Origin: DASZQL01 sp964391865
Lineage (GTDB): Bacteria; Planctomycetota; Phycisphaerae; Phycisphaerales; UBA1924
Assembly (NCBI GenBank): GCA_964391865.1
Contig: CAYMNQ010000005.1
Location: 335,831-399,830 of the forward strand
Reading direction: 5' to 3'
Length of the DNA stretch: 64,000 bases
Shown here: positions 11,756 through 21,601 of the stretch, in pieces
How positions within the stretch are numbered: position 1 is the stretch's first letter
Layout: the number at the start of each line of letters is the position of its first letter
Translations under genes and position numbers: made by a program
Notes under the pieces: generated by a model
What the model saw: only the letters and a program-made list of their open reading frames with translations
What the model was told of the DNA's origin: nothing
The model's database searches: none

Positions 11756-12151
11756 ATGTCCGAAGCAGTCAGCGACAAGGTCAAACAGCTCGGCGACTCC
11801 ATCGCGGGGCTCACCCTCAAGGAAGCCGTCGAACTCGGCAACTACATGAAGGACACCTACGGCATCGAGCCGGCCGCCGCGGGCGCCGTCATGGTCGCCG
11901 GTGGTGGTGGCGGCGGCGCTGCCGCGGCCGCCGAAGAGAAGACCTCGTTCGACGTCGTCCTCAAGGACGGCGGCGCCAACAAGATCCAGGTCATCAAGGT
12001 CGTCCGCGAGATCACCGGTCTCGGCCTCAAGGAAGCCAAGGACCTGGTCGAGGGCGCCCCGAAGCCCGTCAAGCAGGGCCTCCCGAAGGAAGAAGCCGAA
12101 GGCCTCAAGAAGAAGCTCGAAGAGCAGGGCGCGAAGGTCGAACTGGCGTAA
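11756..12151 (+). CDS. rplL: 50S ribosomal protein L7/L12
   Basis: Multicopy stalk protein that recruits translation GTPases. It is 131 aa: N-terminal dimerisation helix, a Gly/Ala hinge ('[13 protein letters not shown]', about residues 50-62), then the conserved C-terminal domain ('[38 protein letters not shown]'). The ATG at 11756 follows 'agaaagaaggttccc', a usable ribosome-binding site. It is the last gene of the operon and a terminator follows 33 nt later. Confidence 0.98.
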   Translation: MSEAVSDKVKQLGDSIAGLTLKEAVELGNYMKDTYGIEPAAAGAVMVAGGGGGGAAAAAEEKTSFDVVLKDGGANKIQVIKVVREITGLGLKEAKDLVEGAPKPVKQGLPKEEAEGLKKKLEEQGAKVELA

Positions 12152-12184
12152 GCCGAGCACGACACCAACCCGGTCCACACTCAG

Positions 12185-12210
12185 CCGCCCCGATCTCGGG
12201 GCGGTTTTTC
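12185..12210 (+). terminator. rho-independent terminator after rplL
   Basis: CCGCCCCGA (12185-12193) pairs with TCGGGGCGG (12196-12204), followed directly by TTTTT. It closes the ribosomal-protein operon. Confidence 0.9.
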
Positions 12211-12605
12211 GTTGGGGCGCGAGCCGCATGATTTGGGACTTGGGCACGAGATGAATCATCGGTAAATCCCATGCACCGGCCGCCACGACGCTCCGTTTCC
12301 TCCGAACACTCGCGTGATCGCGCCGCCAACGTTCCGCTCGAGCACGACGACGCGACTGCAATCGCACGGTGGTTCATGGCCGATGAGAGATACCGAAGGT
12401 GATCGGCGCGCACGGGTGCGGGGCATGCCGCGCTGTTTGCCGGGCGCGCGATCGGGGTACGGCCGGCGCACCGCGCCCCGACACTGTCGCCAGCTATCTC
12501 GCATTGACTGTGAATTCGCATCGGCGGCGATTTCCCCAAACGAGACCAGGAACCGCCGCGTGCGGAGATGCGCCGGGAATGAGCGGTGCTCGGGCGAGCT
12601 CCATA
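12211..12605. other. about 395 bp between convergent units, no gene supported
   Basis: Open frames exist here on both strands, but they have biased Arg/Pro/Ala composition, no conserved motif and no ribosome-binding site. I see no RNA gene. Confidence 0.5.
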
Positions 12606-12640
12606 CAAAAACCGGCAGGGCGAGGGCCCTGCCGGTTCGT
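12606..12640 (-). terminator. rho-independent terminator for the sorbosone-dehydrogenase-like gene
   Basis: A perfect 12-bp stem, AACCGGCAGGGC (12610-12621) and GCCCTGCCGGTT (12626-12637), has a 4-nt loop. Read on the minus strand it is followed by a T run (plus strand aaaa, 12607-12610). It lies 57 nt past the stop of the gene at 12694. Confidence 0.85.
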
Positions 12641-12693
12641 TGTTGATAGATCACCCGCAGCGGGGAGCCACAGCGGGATTTTCGCGTGAGCGA

Positions 12694-14507
12694 TCAGCGG
12701 CTACAGGCGCCGGGCACGCACTCGAGCAGCCAGTTCTTGGACACCAGGGCGATGTCCTCAAGGCCCAGCACACCCCACTGCTGGATGACGATGGCGATGT
12801 CCTCAAGCCCGACGCAGCCGTTGCCCGAGAAGTCACCGGGGCAGGGGAGCGGGCACATGGCGGTGGCGCACACGGAGCCGTCGCCCTGCGCGACGCCGCC
12901 TGCGGTCGCGCAATCGGTGGTGCTGAGATCCTGGCAGGTTCCGTCGGCGAGACAGCACGCCTGCGTCGGCTGCGGGCAAGGGTTCGAGGCGCAGAGCACG
13001 CCGAACGCCTGCGGCGTACCGGCGATGTCGGTGCAGGCGGCGGGGGAGAGGTCCTGGCATGTGCCGTCCGCGAAGCAGCAGGCTCGGGGGTCGCACTCGT
13101 CGGGGATGCCGTTCATGTTCACGTCGGCGCTGGAGCCGGCGCGGATGTCGTTGCAGTCGGGGCGGCCGTTGCCGTTGCAGTCCGGGCCTTCGAAGCCCGG
13201 CGCCGCGTCGGTGATGACCTTGAAGACCTCGCCGCCCTGATCGACGATGTAGAGCTCGCCGAAGGCGTCGCGCCCGAAGGATGTGATTGAGTTGACCGTC
13301 ACGCCGCCGCCCGGCGCGAGGTCGGCGGTGCGGGTCACGAGCGCGCCGCCCGCGCCGGGGACCGTGCCGCTGCCGGTGTAGCGGAACGACCAGATCTGGT
13401 TAGCGCAGTAGTCGGCGAAGAAATAGAAGCCGTTGAGCGTGGGGATGCCGCAGCCGCGGTACACCTCGCCGCCGGTGATGGAGCAGATGCCGCCGACGTG
13501 TGTGTTGGTGTGGATGGGGCAGGTGAGCGGGCCGCCCGCGCAACCGATCTCGCAGACGCAGCCGGTCAGGCCGGTGCAGGTGTTGCCTTCCATGCAGCGC
13601 CAGCCGTAGTTCTGCCCGCCCTGATAGCCGGGCTGGCCCGGGAGTGTGCCGGGAGTATGGGCGGTCTGGAAGCTGATTTCTTCGACGGCATTCTGGCCGA
13701 CGTCACCGATGTACAGGTCGCCCGTCTGAGTGTCGAACGCGTTGCGCCAGTGATTCCGCAGGCCGTAGTGCCAGATTTCGTCGCGCCCGGCGATGGCGCC
13801 GAAGAACGGGTTGTCGGCGGGGTTGGTGTACGGCGGGAGGGTCATGCCGATCGCGCCGTCGTCGTCGTCATTGCCGGGGATGTTGTCGGCGCCGTCGACG
13901 TCGATACGGAGCATTTTGCCGAGCAGCTCGTTGACGTTCTGGGCGCGGTTGCCGGGGTCGTTGCCGCTGCCGCCGTCGCCCGTCGCGATGTAGAGCATGC
14001 CGTCCGGGCCGAAGCCGATCCAGCCGCCGTTGTGGTTGCTGAAGGGCTGAGCGATCGTCAGCAGCGTTGTCCCGGTGGGGTTCGCGGTTGTGGAGGTAGC
14101 GAACGGCGCGTTGGCCTGGTAACGGGCGACGATGGTCGAGCCGCTGCTGTTGGTGTAGTTCACGAAGAAGTAGCCGTTGTTCATGAAGTCCGGGTGGAAC
14201 GCGAGGCCGAGAAGCCCCTGCTCGCTGCCGGTCGTGACGGGCGAGATCGACAGATACGGCGTCCCGCTCAGCGTGTAGTTGGAGTCGAAATCAACGGGCA
14301 TCGTGGCAATGCGGATGCGCCCGGTGGTGCCCGAGCGCTGCTCGAGGATGAAGATGCGGCTGTAATCGCCGGCCGGAGCCGTGACGTACAGCGGCAGCGT
14401 CAGACCGGTGATGATGCGCTGAGCGCGGTACTGCGCCTGCGCCTCGCTGCCCGCGCCCAGCACCGCGCAACACGCGGCGGCGGCCAACAGTGTCTTTCCA
14501 AACTTCA
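12694..14507 (-). CDS. secreted PQQ-type glucose/sorbosone dehydrogenase-like protein with Cys modules and a dockerin-like tail
   Basis: 604-aa exported protein. A signal peptide starts at M 14507 ('MKFGKTLLAAAACCAVLGAGSEAQAQ'), with GGGAGAG upstream. A six-bladed GSDH-family propeller follows ('GLLGLAFHPDF', 'NHNGGWIGFGPDGMLYIATGDGG', 'EIWHYGLRNHWRNAFD', 'LYIGDVGQNAVEEI'). The tail has Asp/Asn loops ('DCNGNGRPDCNDI', 'DVNMNGIPDECD'). Two copies of a Cys module ('ACCFADGTCQDLS', 'ACCLADGTCQDLS') and a dockerin-like end ('GDFSGNGCVGLEDIAIVIQQWG') complete it. It probably oxidises an aldose outside the cytoplasm; the cofactor is inferred from the family. Its own terminator lies downstream. Confidence 0.82.
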
Positions 14508-14921
14508 TTCGCGACTCTCCCTTCGTTCTTCCGTGGCGCTGGCCGAACGTCCAGCGCCAAAACTCGCACACGCAGCCCGAAGTCGCGAGGTCATCGAGCG
14601 ACGTCGGACTGATTAGATCGGCTCGGCGCAACGCTACGCCGTGACCAATCGGCACCCTTTGTCCCGAATTTCAACACGCCTCGCACCCGCGCAGGGCGGA
14701 TGGAGATGAACGGCACCCACAAGGATCAGAGCCTGCCCGGGACACGCGGGCTCGACCACCGCTCAAATGCCGAACTATCGGAGTGGACCGATAACCCGAC
14801 CAATCCGCCGAAATGAACCGGCGCACACCGGACGATACACCACATCCGCACGCCGCTCAATCGAGATTCGCCCGATTCCGCTTCTTTGTACGAAACGAGC
14901 GGGGCGGAGGCACGCAGCGGT
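14508..14921. other. 414-bp intergenic region with a hairpin in the leader of the downstream gene
   Basis: No gene is supported. GGCGCTGG (14535-14542) and CCAGCGCC (14551-14558) form an 8-bp hairpin in the presumed 5' leader of the gene starting at 14507. I cannot identify a convincing -35/-10 pair. Confidence 0.45.
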
Positions 14922-16409
14922 TCATCGGGGCTGAACGGGGGGCACGCCTCGGACGAATTCGCTTTTGGCTGCCTCTCGACGCACACGATTGCCGTCCGCT
15001 TCCTTTGTTCGAGACTCGACCCACTTCAACACGTCACGGGCGTACAGCCCGGAGAGGAAGAATGCCCCGCCGTGCCCGCACGGCAGGTCCCATCGCTCGG
15101 GCCGGCCCAGCGCTTCCCAGAGAATCCTGCCGCTGGACGCCGGCACGATGCAATCGAACATGGCGTGGATCTGGAGCACCGGCACGCCCCGGTCCTTGAT
15201 CGACGACGCGGTGTTCACGGCATCGAGGGGCGCGAAGCGTGCGTAGAGGCGCTCGACTTCATCCCAGTACGCGCGCTGCTCCTCAATCGCGCGGACGCTG
15301 GCCAAGCCGCGGTAAATGATCCGCGCGAAACTGGCGCCGCCCGCGAGGAACACGGCGGCGTCGGGCGTGCGTTCGATCCGCGCGGCGACGGCGGGCAGGG
15401 AGATCGCTCCGAGACTCGCGCCGACCATGACGAACGGGCCGCGCGCGAGCCCGGGGCGCTCGCGCGCGAAGTACTCGAGTGCCGCGTCGGCGGCGTAGCC
15501 CCACTCGCTAAGGAACTGCGTCGCGCCGTGCCCGAGCGTCCGCGCCATCGTGTCCGGGCGCACCTGCTCGGGCCGCTTCGCCAGCGGCGTCTGACGCACC
15601 ATGCGGAGTTCGTCCGTCAGCCAGTTGTCGATGTTGAACGTGAGTTCACGCCGCCAGCGCGCATCCGCGACCAGCCCGCCGGTGGGCGGCCAGACGATGA
15701 CAACCGCCCAGCCCCGGCGCGCGAACTCGGCGATCAGTTCATCATCGAGCGACACGCCGATGGCGCTGGCGAGATAGAGCACGGTGCCGACGGGCTCGGC
15801 TTCTGGCATCAATATCGCCGCGGAGGTGGTCGCGGTGCCCGAGGCGATCACGCCGATCCGTTCGATCGCCTCCTCCAGACCCGGCGGCAGGCTTGGCGCG
15901 GTACGGTCGTGCTTCGGCCGAACAGAGATGGTCTGCTGCGCCTCGTCCTTCGCCGGTTCGTCGGGAAGCGCGTGCCAGGAACTGATCTGCACCCACTCTT
16001 CGGGCCGGAGCGTGGAGCGATCGCATTCGAGGGGCGAGATGGCGCTCGCCGGCATCCGCGCCACAAGCATGCGCGCCGGCACTCGCCCGTAGAAGCCGCG
16101 ATCTTCGGGCTGCGCGAGCGCTGCCGTAAGAGACATGCTGCCGTAGTCCTGTCGGCAGACGGGGCGATCGAGCCGCCACCAGGGTTCGACACACACATCG
16201 CTGGTGAAGGGCGCCTCGTACCGCGCGGGCCAGCGCCCGGCGATGGGCGGGGCGGCGGCGAGGAACGCGATCGTGCCGGCGCCCTCGCCGCTCGGCGCGT
16301 GCCGGAAGACGCAGCCGGGGAGGGCGATGAGCGCGGCGAGCGCTGGCGCAAGCAGGCGCCGGGATCGGCGCGATGGCGGGCATGTCGGGCGCGTGGCAGT
16401 GCGATCCAT
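14922..16409 (-). CDS. alpha/beta-hydrolase lipoprotein
   Basis: 495-aa predicted lipoprotein. A basic N-terminus and hydrophobic core end in the lipobox 'LPGC' (about residues 29-32). The C-terminal half is an alpha/beta-hydrolase: nucleophile elbow 'GASLG' (in 'FVMVGASLGAISLP'), acid region 'HAMFDCIVP', and the final His in 'CGHGGAFFLSGLYARDVLKWVE'. An N-terminal domain of about 190 aa has no family I recognise. A carboxylesterase or peptidase is likely; the substrate is unknown. It is isolated, with no operon partner. Confidence 0.75.
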   Translation of the reverse strand: MDRTATRPTCPPSRRSRRLLAPALAALIALPGCVFRHAPSGEGAGTIAFLAAAPPIAGRWPARYEAPFTSDVCVEPWWRLDRPVCRQDYGSMSLTAALAQPEDRGFYGRVPARMLVARMPASAISPLECDRSTLRPEEWVQISSWHALPDEPAKDEAQQTISVRPKHDRTAPSLPPGLEEAIERIGVIASGTATTSAAILMPEAEPVGTVLYLASAIGVSLDDELIAEFARRGWAVVIVWPPTGGLVADARWRRELTFNIDNWLTDELRMVRQTPLAKRPEQVRPDTMARTLGHGATQFLSEWGYAADAALEYFARERPGLARGPFVMVGASLGAISLPAVAARIERTPDAAVFLAGGASFARIIYRGLASVRAIEEQRAYWDEVERLYARFAPLDAVNTASSIKDRGVPVLQIHAMFDCIVPASSGRILWEALGRPERWDLPCGHGGAFFLSGLYARDVLKWVESRTKEADGNRVRREAAKSEFVRGVPPVQPR

Positions 16410-17121
16410 CGGAAGGATTTCTAGGCGATGGCGCGGGGTTCCGCCAGCGGCGGCGGGCGTTGATGCTGATGATCGGACATTATTTTTCTGTTGCGAGCGT
16501 CTGGTGAGCGGCGGCGTTGATGTCTGAATGCTTGTTCCGGTGGTTGACGTGCGAGTGGTGTGAACGTGTGCGAGATCAAAGACCCGTCGACGGGCGGTTG
16601 AGGCATGGCCCGGCTTTCGCCGGGCGAACTGACATGGCGCCGGGTTCCGGGCCGGTCCGTTCGGCGGGCGGGGAGCGTGGCGGGGTGTGAAGCCGTCTCG
16701 CGATACCGCGTCGCCGAGGACGGAGCGGTCGAGAGTGACCGATGCCGTTCCGAGTTGTGCTGCCGCGTCGTCGCCGGCCGGTCGGGACGCGGGAGCGAAG
16801 GCGGACCTCGTGAGGAGCGCCTCTACCCTTCCGGGTTTGCGTCACTCCTGTGCGCACAAACGTGAACCTCTGGGCGGGATGGGGTTCGGTTTGAGATGCG
16901 CAGAGCCTGTGATTTGCAGGGTTTATGAGAGGGCGAAGATTTCTTTGGATTTTTCGTCGCGGGGTGCGGGACATGTCACCGGCGCGCGCACAAATGCGGA
17001 CATGCGGGGTGCGGGAGGGCGGAAGGCGGAAGGGGGGAAGGCGGAAGTCTGGAACGCGGTGGTCGCGGGGTGGTGGTGCTTTGCGGTGAGGGTGTGTGCG
17101 CGGGGGCGGTACATTGCGGGA
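16410..17121. other. about 710 bp without a supported gene; contains a GGCGGAA-type repeat
   Basis: The frames here are Arg-rich and featureless. The only clear structure is a short-period purine repeat (GGCGGAA and variants) at about 17010-17050. A TACATT (17110-17115) directly before the methyltransferase ATG could be a -10 for a near-leaderless transcript, but no -35 matches. Confidence 0.45.
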
Positions 17122-17826
17122 ATGTCCAACACACCGCTGCCTGTGGACTCGCCCCGGCATCTGCCGACGCGCGAGGGGTACGACCTGTGGTCGGGGATCT
17201 ATGACTCGGAGAGCAACCCGCTGATCCTGCTGGAGGAGCGGCACTTCGCGGCAGTGATGGGCGAGGTCGACGGGCTGCGGGTCGCCGAAATCGGCTGCGG
17301 CACGGGGCGGCACGCGGTGGCGCTGGCGCGGGCGGGCGCGCAGGTGACGGCCGTGGATTTTTCGCGCGGGATGCTCGACAAGGCTCGCGCGAAGCCCGGC
17401 GCGGAACGGGTGACGTTCATCGAGTACGACATCACGCGGCACCCCCTGCCGCTGGCGGACCGCGCGTTCGACCGCGTGATCTGCTGCCTTGTGTTCGACC
17501 ACATCGGGGATGTGTCAACGCTCTTCGCGGAACTCGGGCGGCTGTGCCGGCGCGACGGGTTCATCGTCGCGACGATCATGCACCCGGCGATGATGCTGCG
17601 CGGCGTGCAGGCGCGGTTCACCGACCCGGCGACGGGGCTGGACACGCGGCCGGCGAGCGTGCCGAACCAGTTGAGTGATTATGTGATGGGCGCGCTGCGC
17701 GCGGGGCTGACGATCGAGCATCTTGGCGAGCATGCGTGCGATGAGTTGGTGGTGAAGGACTCGCCGCGGGCGGAGAGGTATTTGGGGTGGTTGATGTTGG
17801 TGGTGATGAAACTGACAATCGAGTGA
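17122..17826 (+). CDS. class I SAM-dependent methyltransferase
   Basis: 234-aa cytoplasmic methyltransferase with the Rossmann motifs 'VAEIGCGTGRHAVALARAGAQVTAVDFS' (motif I and post-I), 'YDITRHPLPLADRAFDRVICCLVFDHI' and 'RLCRRDGFIVATIMHP'. This is the UbiE/COQ5 (Methyltransf_11/25) type. The C-terminal half ('LSDYVMGALRAGLTIEHLGEHACDE') may shape the substrate pocket; the substrate cannot be inferred. There is no close partner gene. Confidence 0.85.
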   Translation: MSNTPLPVDSPRHLPTREGYDLWSGIYDSESNPLILLEERHFAAVMGEVDGLRVAEIGCGTGRHAVALARAGAQVTAVDFSRGMLDKARAKPGAERVTFIEYDITRHPLPLADRAFDRVICCLVFDHIGDVSTLFAELGRLCRRDGFIVATIMHPAMMLRGVQARFTDPATGLDTRPASVPNQLSDYVMGALRAGLTIEHLGEHACDELVVKDSPRAERYLGWLMLVVMKLTIE

Positions 17827-17867
17827 CGCTTCCTCGCTGAGGGCCATGTGATCGTGCCGAGTGATCG

Positions 17868-18527
17868 TCAAATATTGTCCGCTACCGGCGGCGGGAGCAT
17901 CGGCCACGGCGAACCACACTCGGGGCAACGTGCCGGGCCGGTCCGCAAGTTTTTTTCCGGTCCGAGTTCGATACCCGGCCGCACGCTCGACAGGTCGTAG
18001 CCGCAATCGGGGCAGAGGCCGTCTTCCAAGTCTCGGCGCAGCCTGATTAGACGACGATGCATGGACTGAGCGGACATTCCGAAGATCGCGGCGGCCGTGA
18101 GGCCAATTCCCAGAATCAAACCCACACTGACGGGCCTCGGCATCCCAGCCGCCACCTGCAGGGTGCAACCGGCAGGCCAAGCTGCGAGAACGGTGAATGC
18201 CACAATCACCTGTGCCACCCGCATCGCGTTGGGCGTTCCGTGCAATCGCGGCCGCCAATAGCTCCACCGCCGGAGCATTTCCTCGGCGAGCACCGTATCG
18301 CTGGGCATCCCAGGCCCGGCATCCATCAAGTGCGCATGGGGTGCAACCCAACCAACGCCTCGTGACTCGCGGGCGCTCCACGACCGCTCGAACAGCTCGG
18401 TGCGTTCACGCATCCGCAGCTCGCGTGCGGGGAGACCACGCACATCAAGCAGCGCGGCGCGCGTGGTCCATGGGCGGCGGAAGTCGTCCCATGCGGACCA
18501 GCGTTTGGGGGAACTGTGCGTGCTCAC
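17868..18527 (-). CDS. membrane protein with C-terminal zinc ribbon (paralogue of the next gene)
   Basis: About 219 aa, unknown function. A soluble N-terminal segment ending near 'RRWSYWRPR' is followed by two hydrophobic helices ('VAQVIVAFTVLAAWPAGCTLQVAAGM' and 'VSVGLILGIGLTAAAIFGM'). The tail reads 'LCPDCGYDL...GPARCPECGSPWPMLPP', a four-Cys zinc ribbon. This tail is a recurrent feature of planctomycete proteins. Start uncertain: GTG 18527 is used; ATG 18413 is possible. It has the same architecture as the gene at 18574-19218, so they probably arose by duplication. Confidence 0.6.
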   Translation of the reverse strand: MSTHSSPKRWSAWDDFRRPWTTRAALLDVRGLPARELRMRERTELFERSWSARESRGVGWVAPHAHLMDAGPGMPSDTVLAEEMLRRWSYWRPRLHGTPNAMRVAQVIVAFTVLAAWPAGCTLQVAAGMPRPVSVGLILGIGLTAAAIFGMSAQSMHRRLIRLRRDLEDGLCPDCGYDLSSVRPGIELGPEKNLRTGPARCPECGSPWPMLPPPVADNI

Positions 18528-18573
18528 TCTTCTACTCAGCGATACCTGAGACCTATCGGAGATCGAACCATGA

Positions 18574-19218
18574 CTATGAAGGCGGGTCGTAAACCGCTCC
18601 GGGTGCCGGCACAAGCGGCCACGCGCAACCGCACTCCGGGCAACGCTGCGGCCCGACGCGCAGGCCTTCCAACGATGTCGGCTCAATAGCGTCCGGCGAC
18701 CCGAGCAAGTCGTATCGGCAATCACAGCACCATCGGCCCACGAGTGCGTTTGCGCACTTCTGCGCACGCGGCTCCGGCTCCAAACACACTCCGAGAAGTA
18801 CGACGAACACGATCCCAAGCACTGCATACTTGAAGATCGCCGGGAGCGGACCACCGGACGAAGACGTGATGGCTAGAAACATCGCGGCAGGTGCGATGAG
18901 TATTGTCCCCATGAACAGTGCGATGGCAATTCGCCGAGCTCGAATCTTGTGCTTGAGCTCGGATCGGGTGACCGGCATTGCGTCATGCGAACGCCGCCAG
19001 TACGTGAATCGATTTCCAAGCTCCGCGACCGCTGCTTGGACCAAAGGCTCTCCAGCTTGTAGCGATTTGAACCCAACCAGCTTGTCCAGAGTCTCGGTGC
19101 GCCGATGACATCGATCGTGCGGCGTCGATCGCGCCGGACGATCTGAGCCCGGATAGACCAGCTTGAGTCGATCCCAATTCGCGGGTCTTGCGGCTGATGA
19201 TGCATGGTGAAACGACAC
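18574..19218 (-). CDS. membrane protein with C-terminal zinc ribbon
   Basis: 214 aa, unknown function. A cytosolic N-terminal part carries 'NRFTYWRRSHDAM', comparable to 'WSYWRPR' in the neighbour. Two membrane helices follow ('IAIALFMGTILIAPAAMFLAI', 'FKYAVLGIVFVVLLGVCLE'). The tail is 'CCDCRYDLLGS...GPQRCPECGCAWPLVPAPG'. The zinc-ribbon spacing matches the gene at 17868. It lies 31 nt downstream of thrS on the same strand. Start chosen as the first ATG of the frame and not certain. Confidence 0.6.
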   Translation of the reverse strand: MSFHHASSAARPANWDRLKLVYPGSDRPARSTPHDRCHRRTETLDKLVGFKSLQAGEPLVQAAVAELGNRFTYWRRSHDAMPVTRSELKHKIRARRIAIALFMGTILIAPAAMFLAITSSSGGPLPAIFKYAVLGIVFVVLLGVCLEPEPRAQKCANALVGRWCCDCRYDLLGSPDAIEPTSLEGLRVGPQRCPECGCAWPLVPAPGAVYDPPS

Positions 19219-19249
19219 GCGCTCCCACTCCGGGTTTCACGTCCGGGAC

Positions 19250-21475
19250 TTACTTCATCTCCGCCACAACCTTCTCCATTCCCTTGGTCTCGATCTCGCG
19301 GCTGAGTTTTGTCACGAATTCCTCGAGCTTCATGCCGCCGGCGTCTTTTTCGATGCCGCGGGCGCGGATGGAGACTTCGCCGCGTTCTTCGTCGCGGGGG
19401 CCGACGATGAGGAGGTACGGCACCTTCTCCTCGGCGGCGACCTTGATCTTCGCCTGCACGCGGTCGTTGCCGTCGTCGAGGGTGGCGCGGACGCCGGCGC
19501 GCTTCAGTTCGCCCAGCACGCGCTCGGCGTAGACGTTGGTCTTTTCGCTGATGGGCAGCACGCGGCACTGCTCCGGGTTCAGCCAGGTGGGGAACGCGCC
19601 GGCGTAGTGCTCGATGAGGAAGCCGGTGAAGCGCTCCATGCTGCCGAAGGGGGCGCGGTGGATGACCACCGGGCGGTGGGGCTTGTTGTCTTTCCCGATG
19701 TACGAAAGGTCGAAGCGGATCGCCATGTTGTAGTCGACCTGCACGGTGCCGAGCTGCCACTCGCGGCCGATGGCGTCGCGGACGACGAAGTCGATCTTCG
19801 GGCCGTAGAAGGCGGCTTCGCCCGGCTCCTCGCTGAAGCGCACGCCGAGGGTTGATGCCGCTTCGCGGCAGGCGCGCTCCGCTTTGTCCCAGCTTTCCGA
19901 TGAGCCGATGTACTTGCTCGAATCGGCGGCACGCAGGCCGACGCGGACGCGGTAGTCCTTGATCTCGAGCGTGCCGAGGATGAGCTTCACGAGGGTGAGG
20001 CAGCCCTGGACTTCGGGGCCAACCTGCTCCTCGGTGCAGAAGAGGTGGGCGTCGTCCTGCGTGAACGAGCGGACGCGGAGCATGCCGGAGAGTTCGCCCG
20101 ACTGCTCCCAGCGGTAGACGGTGCCGAACTCGCTGAGACGGACGGGCATGTCGCGGTAGCTGTGCGGCTGGCTGGCGTAAATCATCGCGTGGTGCGGGCA
20201 GTTCATGGGTTTCAGGAGGAAGCCGTCGATGAGTTTTTCATCGGGCACCACGCGCGCGTCTTCGATGACGGTTTTGCCCGCGCGCTCGTTCAAGCCCCGC
20301 GCGAGCTGCGCGGAGACGCCCTCGAGCTGGCTGGTCATCTCGGCGCACGAGCTGCCGGCGGCGGAAAGCTTCTCCAGCGCCTCGCGCTCGATGACGGGGG
20401 CGTACTGTGAGTCTTTGTAATACGGGAAGTGGCCGCTGGTCTTGTAGAGGTCGAGCTTGCCGATGTGGGGGGTGAAGACCTGCGAGTAGCCCTGCTTGCG
20501 CAGCTCCGCACCGATGAAGTTCTGGAGTTCGTTGCGGATGATGCTGCCCTTGGGGGTCCAGAGGATCAGCCCCTGCCCGACCATCTCGTCGATGTGGAAG
20601 AGGCCGAGTTTCCTGCCGATCACGCGGTGATCGCGGGCGGCGGCTTCTTCCTTCTGCTTCAGGAATTCCTCGAGTTCCTTCTCGGTGAAGAAGGCGGTGC
20701 CGTAGACGCGGGTGAGGCGGTCGGAGTCTTCATCGCCGTGCCAGAAGCTGGAGGCGAGGGACATGACTTTGGCGGCACCGATGCGCGCGGTGGAGGGCAC
20801 GTGCGGGCCGCGGCAGAGGTCTTCCCAATTCTTGCCCGGCTCGCCGGTGGCGTAGAAGGAGAGACGGGCGCCGCTCGAAGCCGCCGCCCCCCCGCTGCCC
20901 GGCTCGGCGAAGGCGGCCTTCTTGCCGCGGTACACGCTCGACGGCATACCCAGCGCGCGCTCGGCGTTGTCGACCTTGTACTTGTTCTGCTCGGCGGCGA
21001 GTTTCTTCAGCCCCTCATCCTTCGCTACTTCATAGCGGGTGAACGCGCGATCCTCCGCGATGATCTTCTTCATCTCAACGTCGATCTTCTCGAAGTCGCT
21101 CGATGACATGGTTTTTCCGGCGGGGAAGAACATGTCGTAGAAGAATCCGGTGTCGGTCGGCGGGCCGTAGGCGAGTTGGACATCGTTGCCGAAGACGCGC
21201 TGGATCGCTTCCGCCATCACGTGCGCGGCGGAGTGGCGCACGAGGAACAGCGCATCGGGGTCGACCGAGCCGTCGCGCTTCTTCGGCGTGACGATCGCCA
21301 CGGCGGCGTCTCGCTCGATGACCGTCGAGAGGTCGCGCAGTTCGCCGTCGATCTTCGCGCCGAGCGCATCCTTCGCGAGGCGCGAGCCGATCGAGGCGGC
21401 GACATCGCGCGCGGTCACCGGGCCGGGGAAGGACTTTTTCGAGCCGTCGGGGAGAGTGATGGTCACGCCGCTCAT
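19250..21475 (-). CDS. thrS: threonyl-tRNA synthetase
   Basis: Charges tRNA-Thr and edits Ser-tRNA-Thr. It is 741 aa: N-terminal TGS domain ('VTITLPDGSKKSFPGPVTARDVAASIG', residues 3-30), editing domain ('RHSAAHVMAEAIQRVF', later 'CRGPHVP'), class II catalytic core ('LKPMNCPHHAMIY', 'YRDMPVRLSEFGTVYRWEQSGELSGMLRVRSFTQDDAHLFC', 'VIHRAPFGSMERFTGFLIEHYAG') and anticodon-binding domain. It is about 90 aa longer than E. coli ThrRS, partly a Gly/Ala/Ser-rich loop ('EPGSGGAAASSG'). GGAG lies 8 nt before the ATG. A leader ORF and terminator upstream suggest attenuation control. Confidence 0.97.
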   Translation of the reverse strand: MSGVTITLPDGSKKSFPGPVTARDVAASIGSRLAKDALGAKIDGELRDLSTVIERDAAVAIVTPKKRDGSVDPDALFLVRHSAAHVMAEAIQRVFGNDVQLAYGPPTDTGFFYDMFFPAGKTMSSSDFEKIDVEMKKIIAEDRAFTRYEVAKDEGLKKLAAEQNKYKVDNAERALGMPSSVYRGKKAAFAEPGSGGAAASSGARLSFYATGEPGKNWEDLCRGPHVPSTARIGAAKVMSLASSFWHGDEDSDRLTRVYGTAFFTEKELEEFLKQKEEAAARDHRVIGRKLGLFHIDEMVGQGLILWTPKGSIIRNELQNFIGAELRKQGYSQVFTPHIGKLDLYKTSGHFPYYKDSQYAPVIEREALEKLSAAGSSCAEMTSQLEGVSAQLARGLNERAGKTVIEDARVVPDEKLIDGFLLKPMNCPHHAMIYASQPHSYRDMPVRLSEFGTVYRWEQSGELSGMLRVRSFTQDDAHLFCTEEQVGPEVQGCLTLVKLILGTLEIKDYRVRVGLRAADSSKYIGSSESWDKAERACREAASTLGVRFSEEPGEAAFYGPKIDFVVRDAIGREWQLGTVQVDYNMAIRFDLSYIGKDNKPHRPVVIHRAPFGSMERFTGFLIEHYAGAFPTWLNPEQCRVLPISEKTNVYAERVLGELKRAGVRATLDDGNDRVQAKIKVAAEEKVPYLLIVGPRDEERGEVSIRARGIEKDAGGMKLEEFVTKLSREIETKGMEKVVAEMK

Positions 21476-21540
21476 GTGGGGGCTCCGGCTAGAGGCTGGC
21501 TTGAGAGATCAGTGCTGTCAGACGCGGAAATTGAGGAACG

Positions 21541-21570
21541 AAAACGCCCGGCCGATGCGGGGCCGGGCGT
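21541..21570 (-). terminator. attenuator terminator upstream of thrS
   Basis: On the minus strand, ACGCCCGGCC (21570-21561) pairs with GGCCGGGCGT (21553-21544). The 10-bp stem has a 7-nt loop and continues into TTTT. It lies between the Thr-rich leader ORF and thrS, 66 nt before the thrS ATG, where an intrinsic terminator makes sense only as a regulated one. Confidence 0.8.
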
Positions 21571-21601
21571 TGAAACATACATCGCGGGCGGTCCCGGCTG
21601 G

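Noticed and set aside
12256..12654. Minus-strand frames in the gap after rplL
   Set aside because: Biased composition, no start signal, and they overlap the terminator of the neighbouring gene.
16605..16865. Plus-strand frame in the gap before the methyltransferase
   Set aside because: Arg/Gly-rich, no ribosome-binding site and no recognisable domain.
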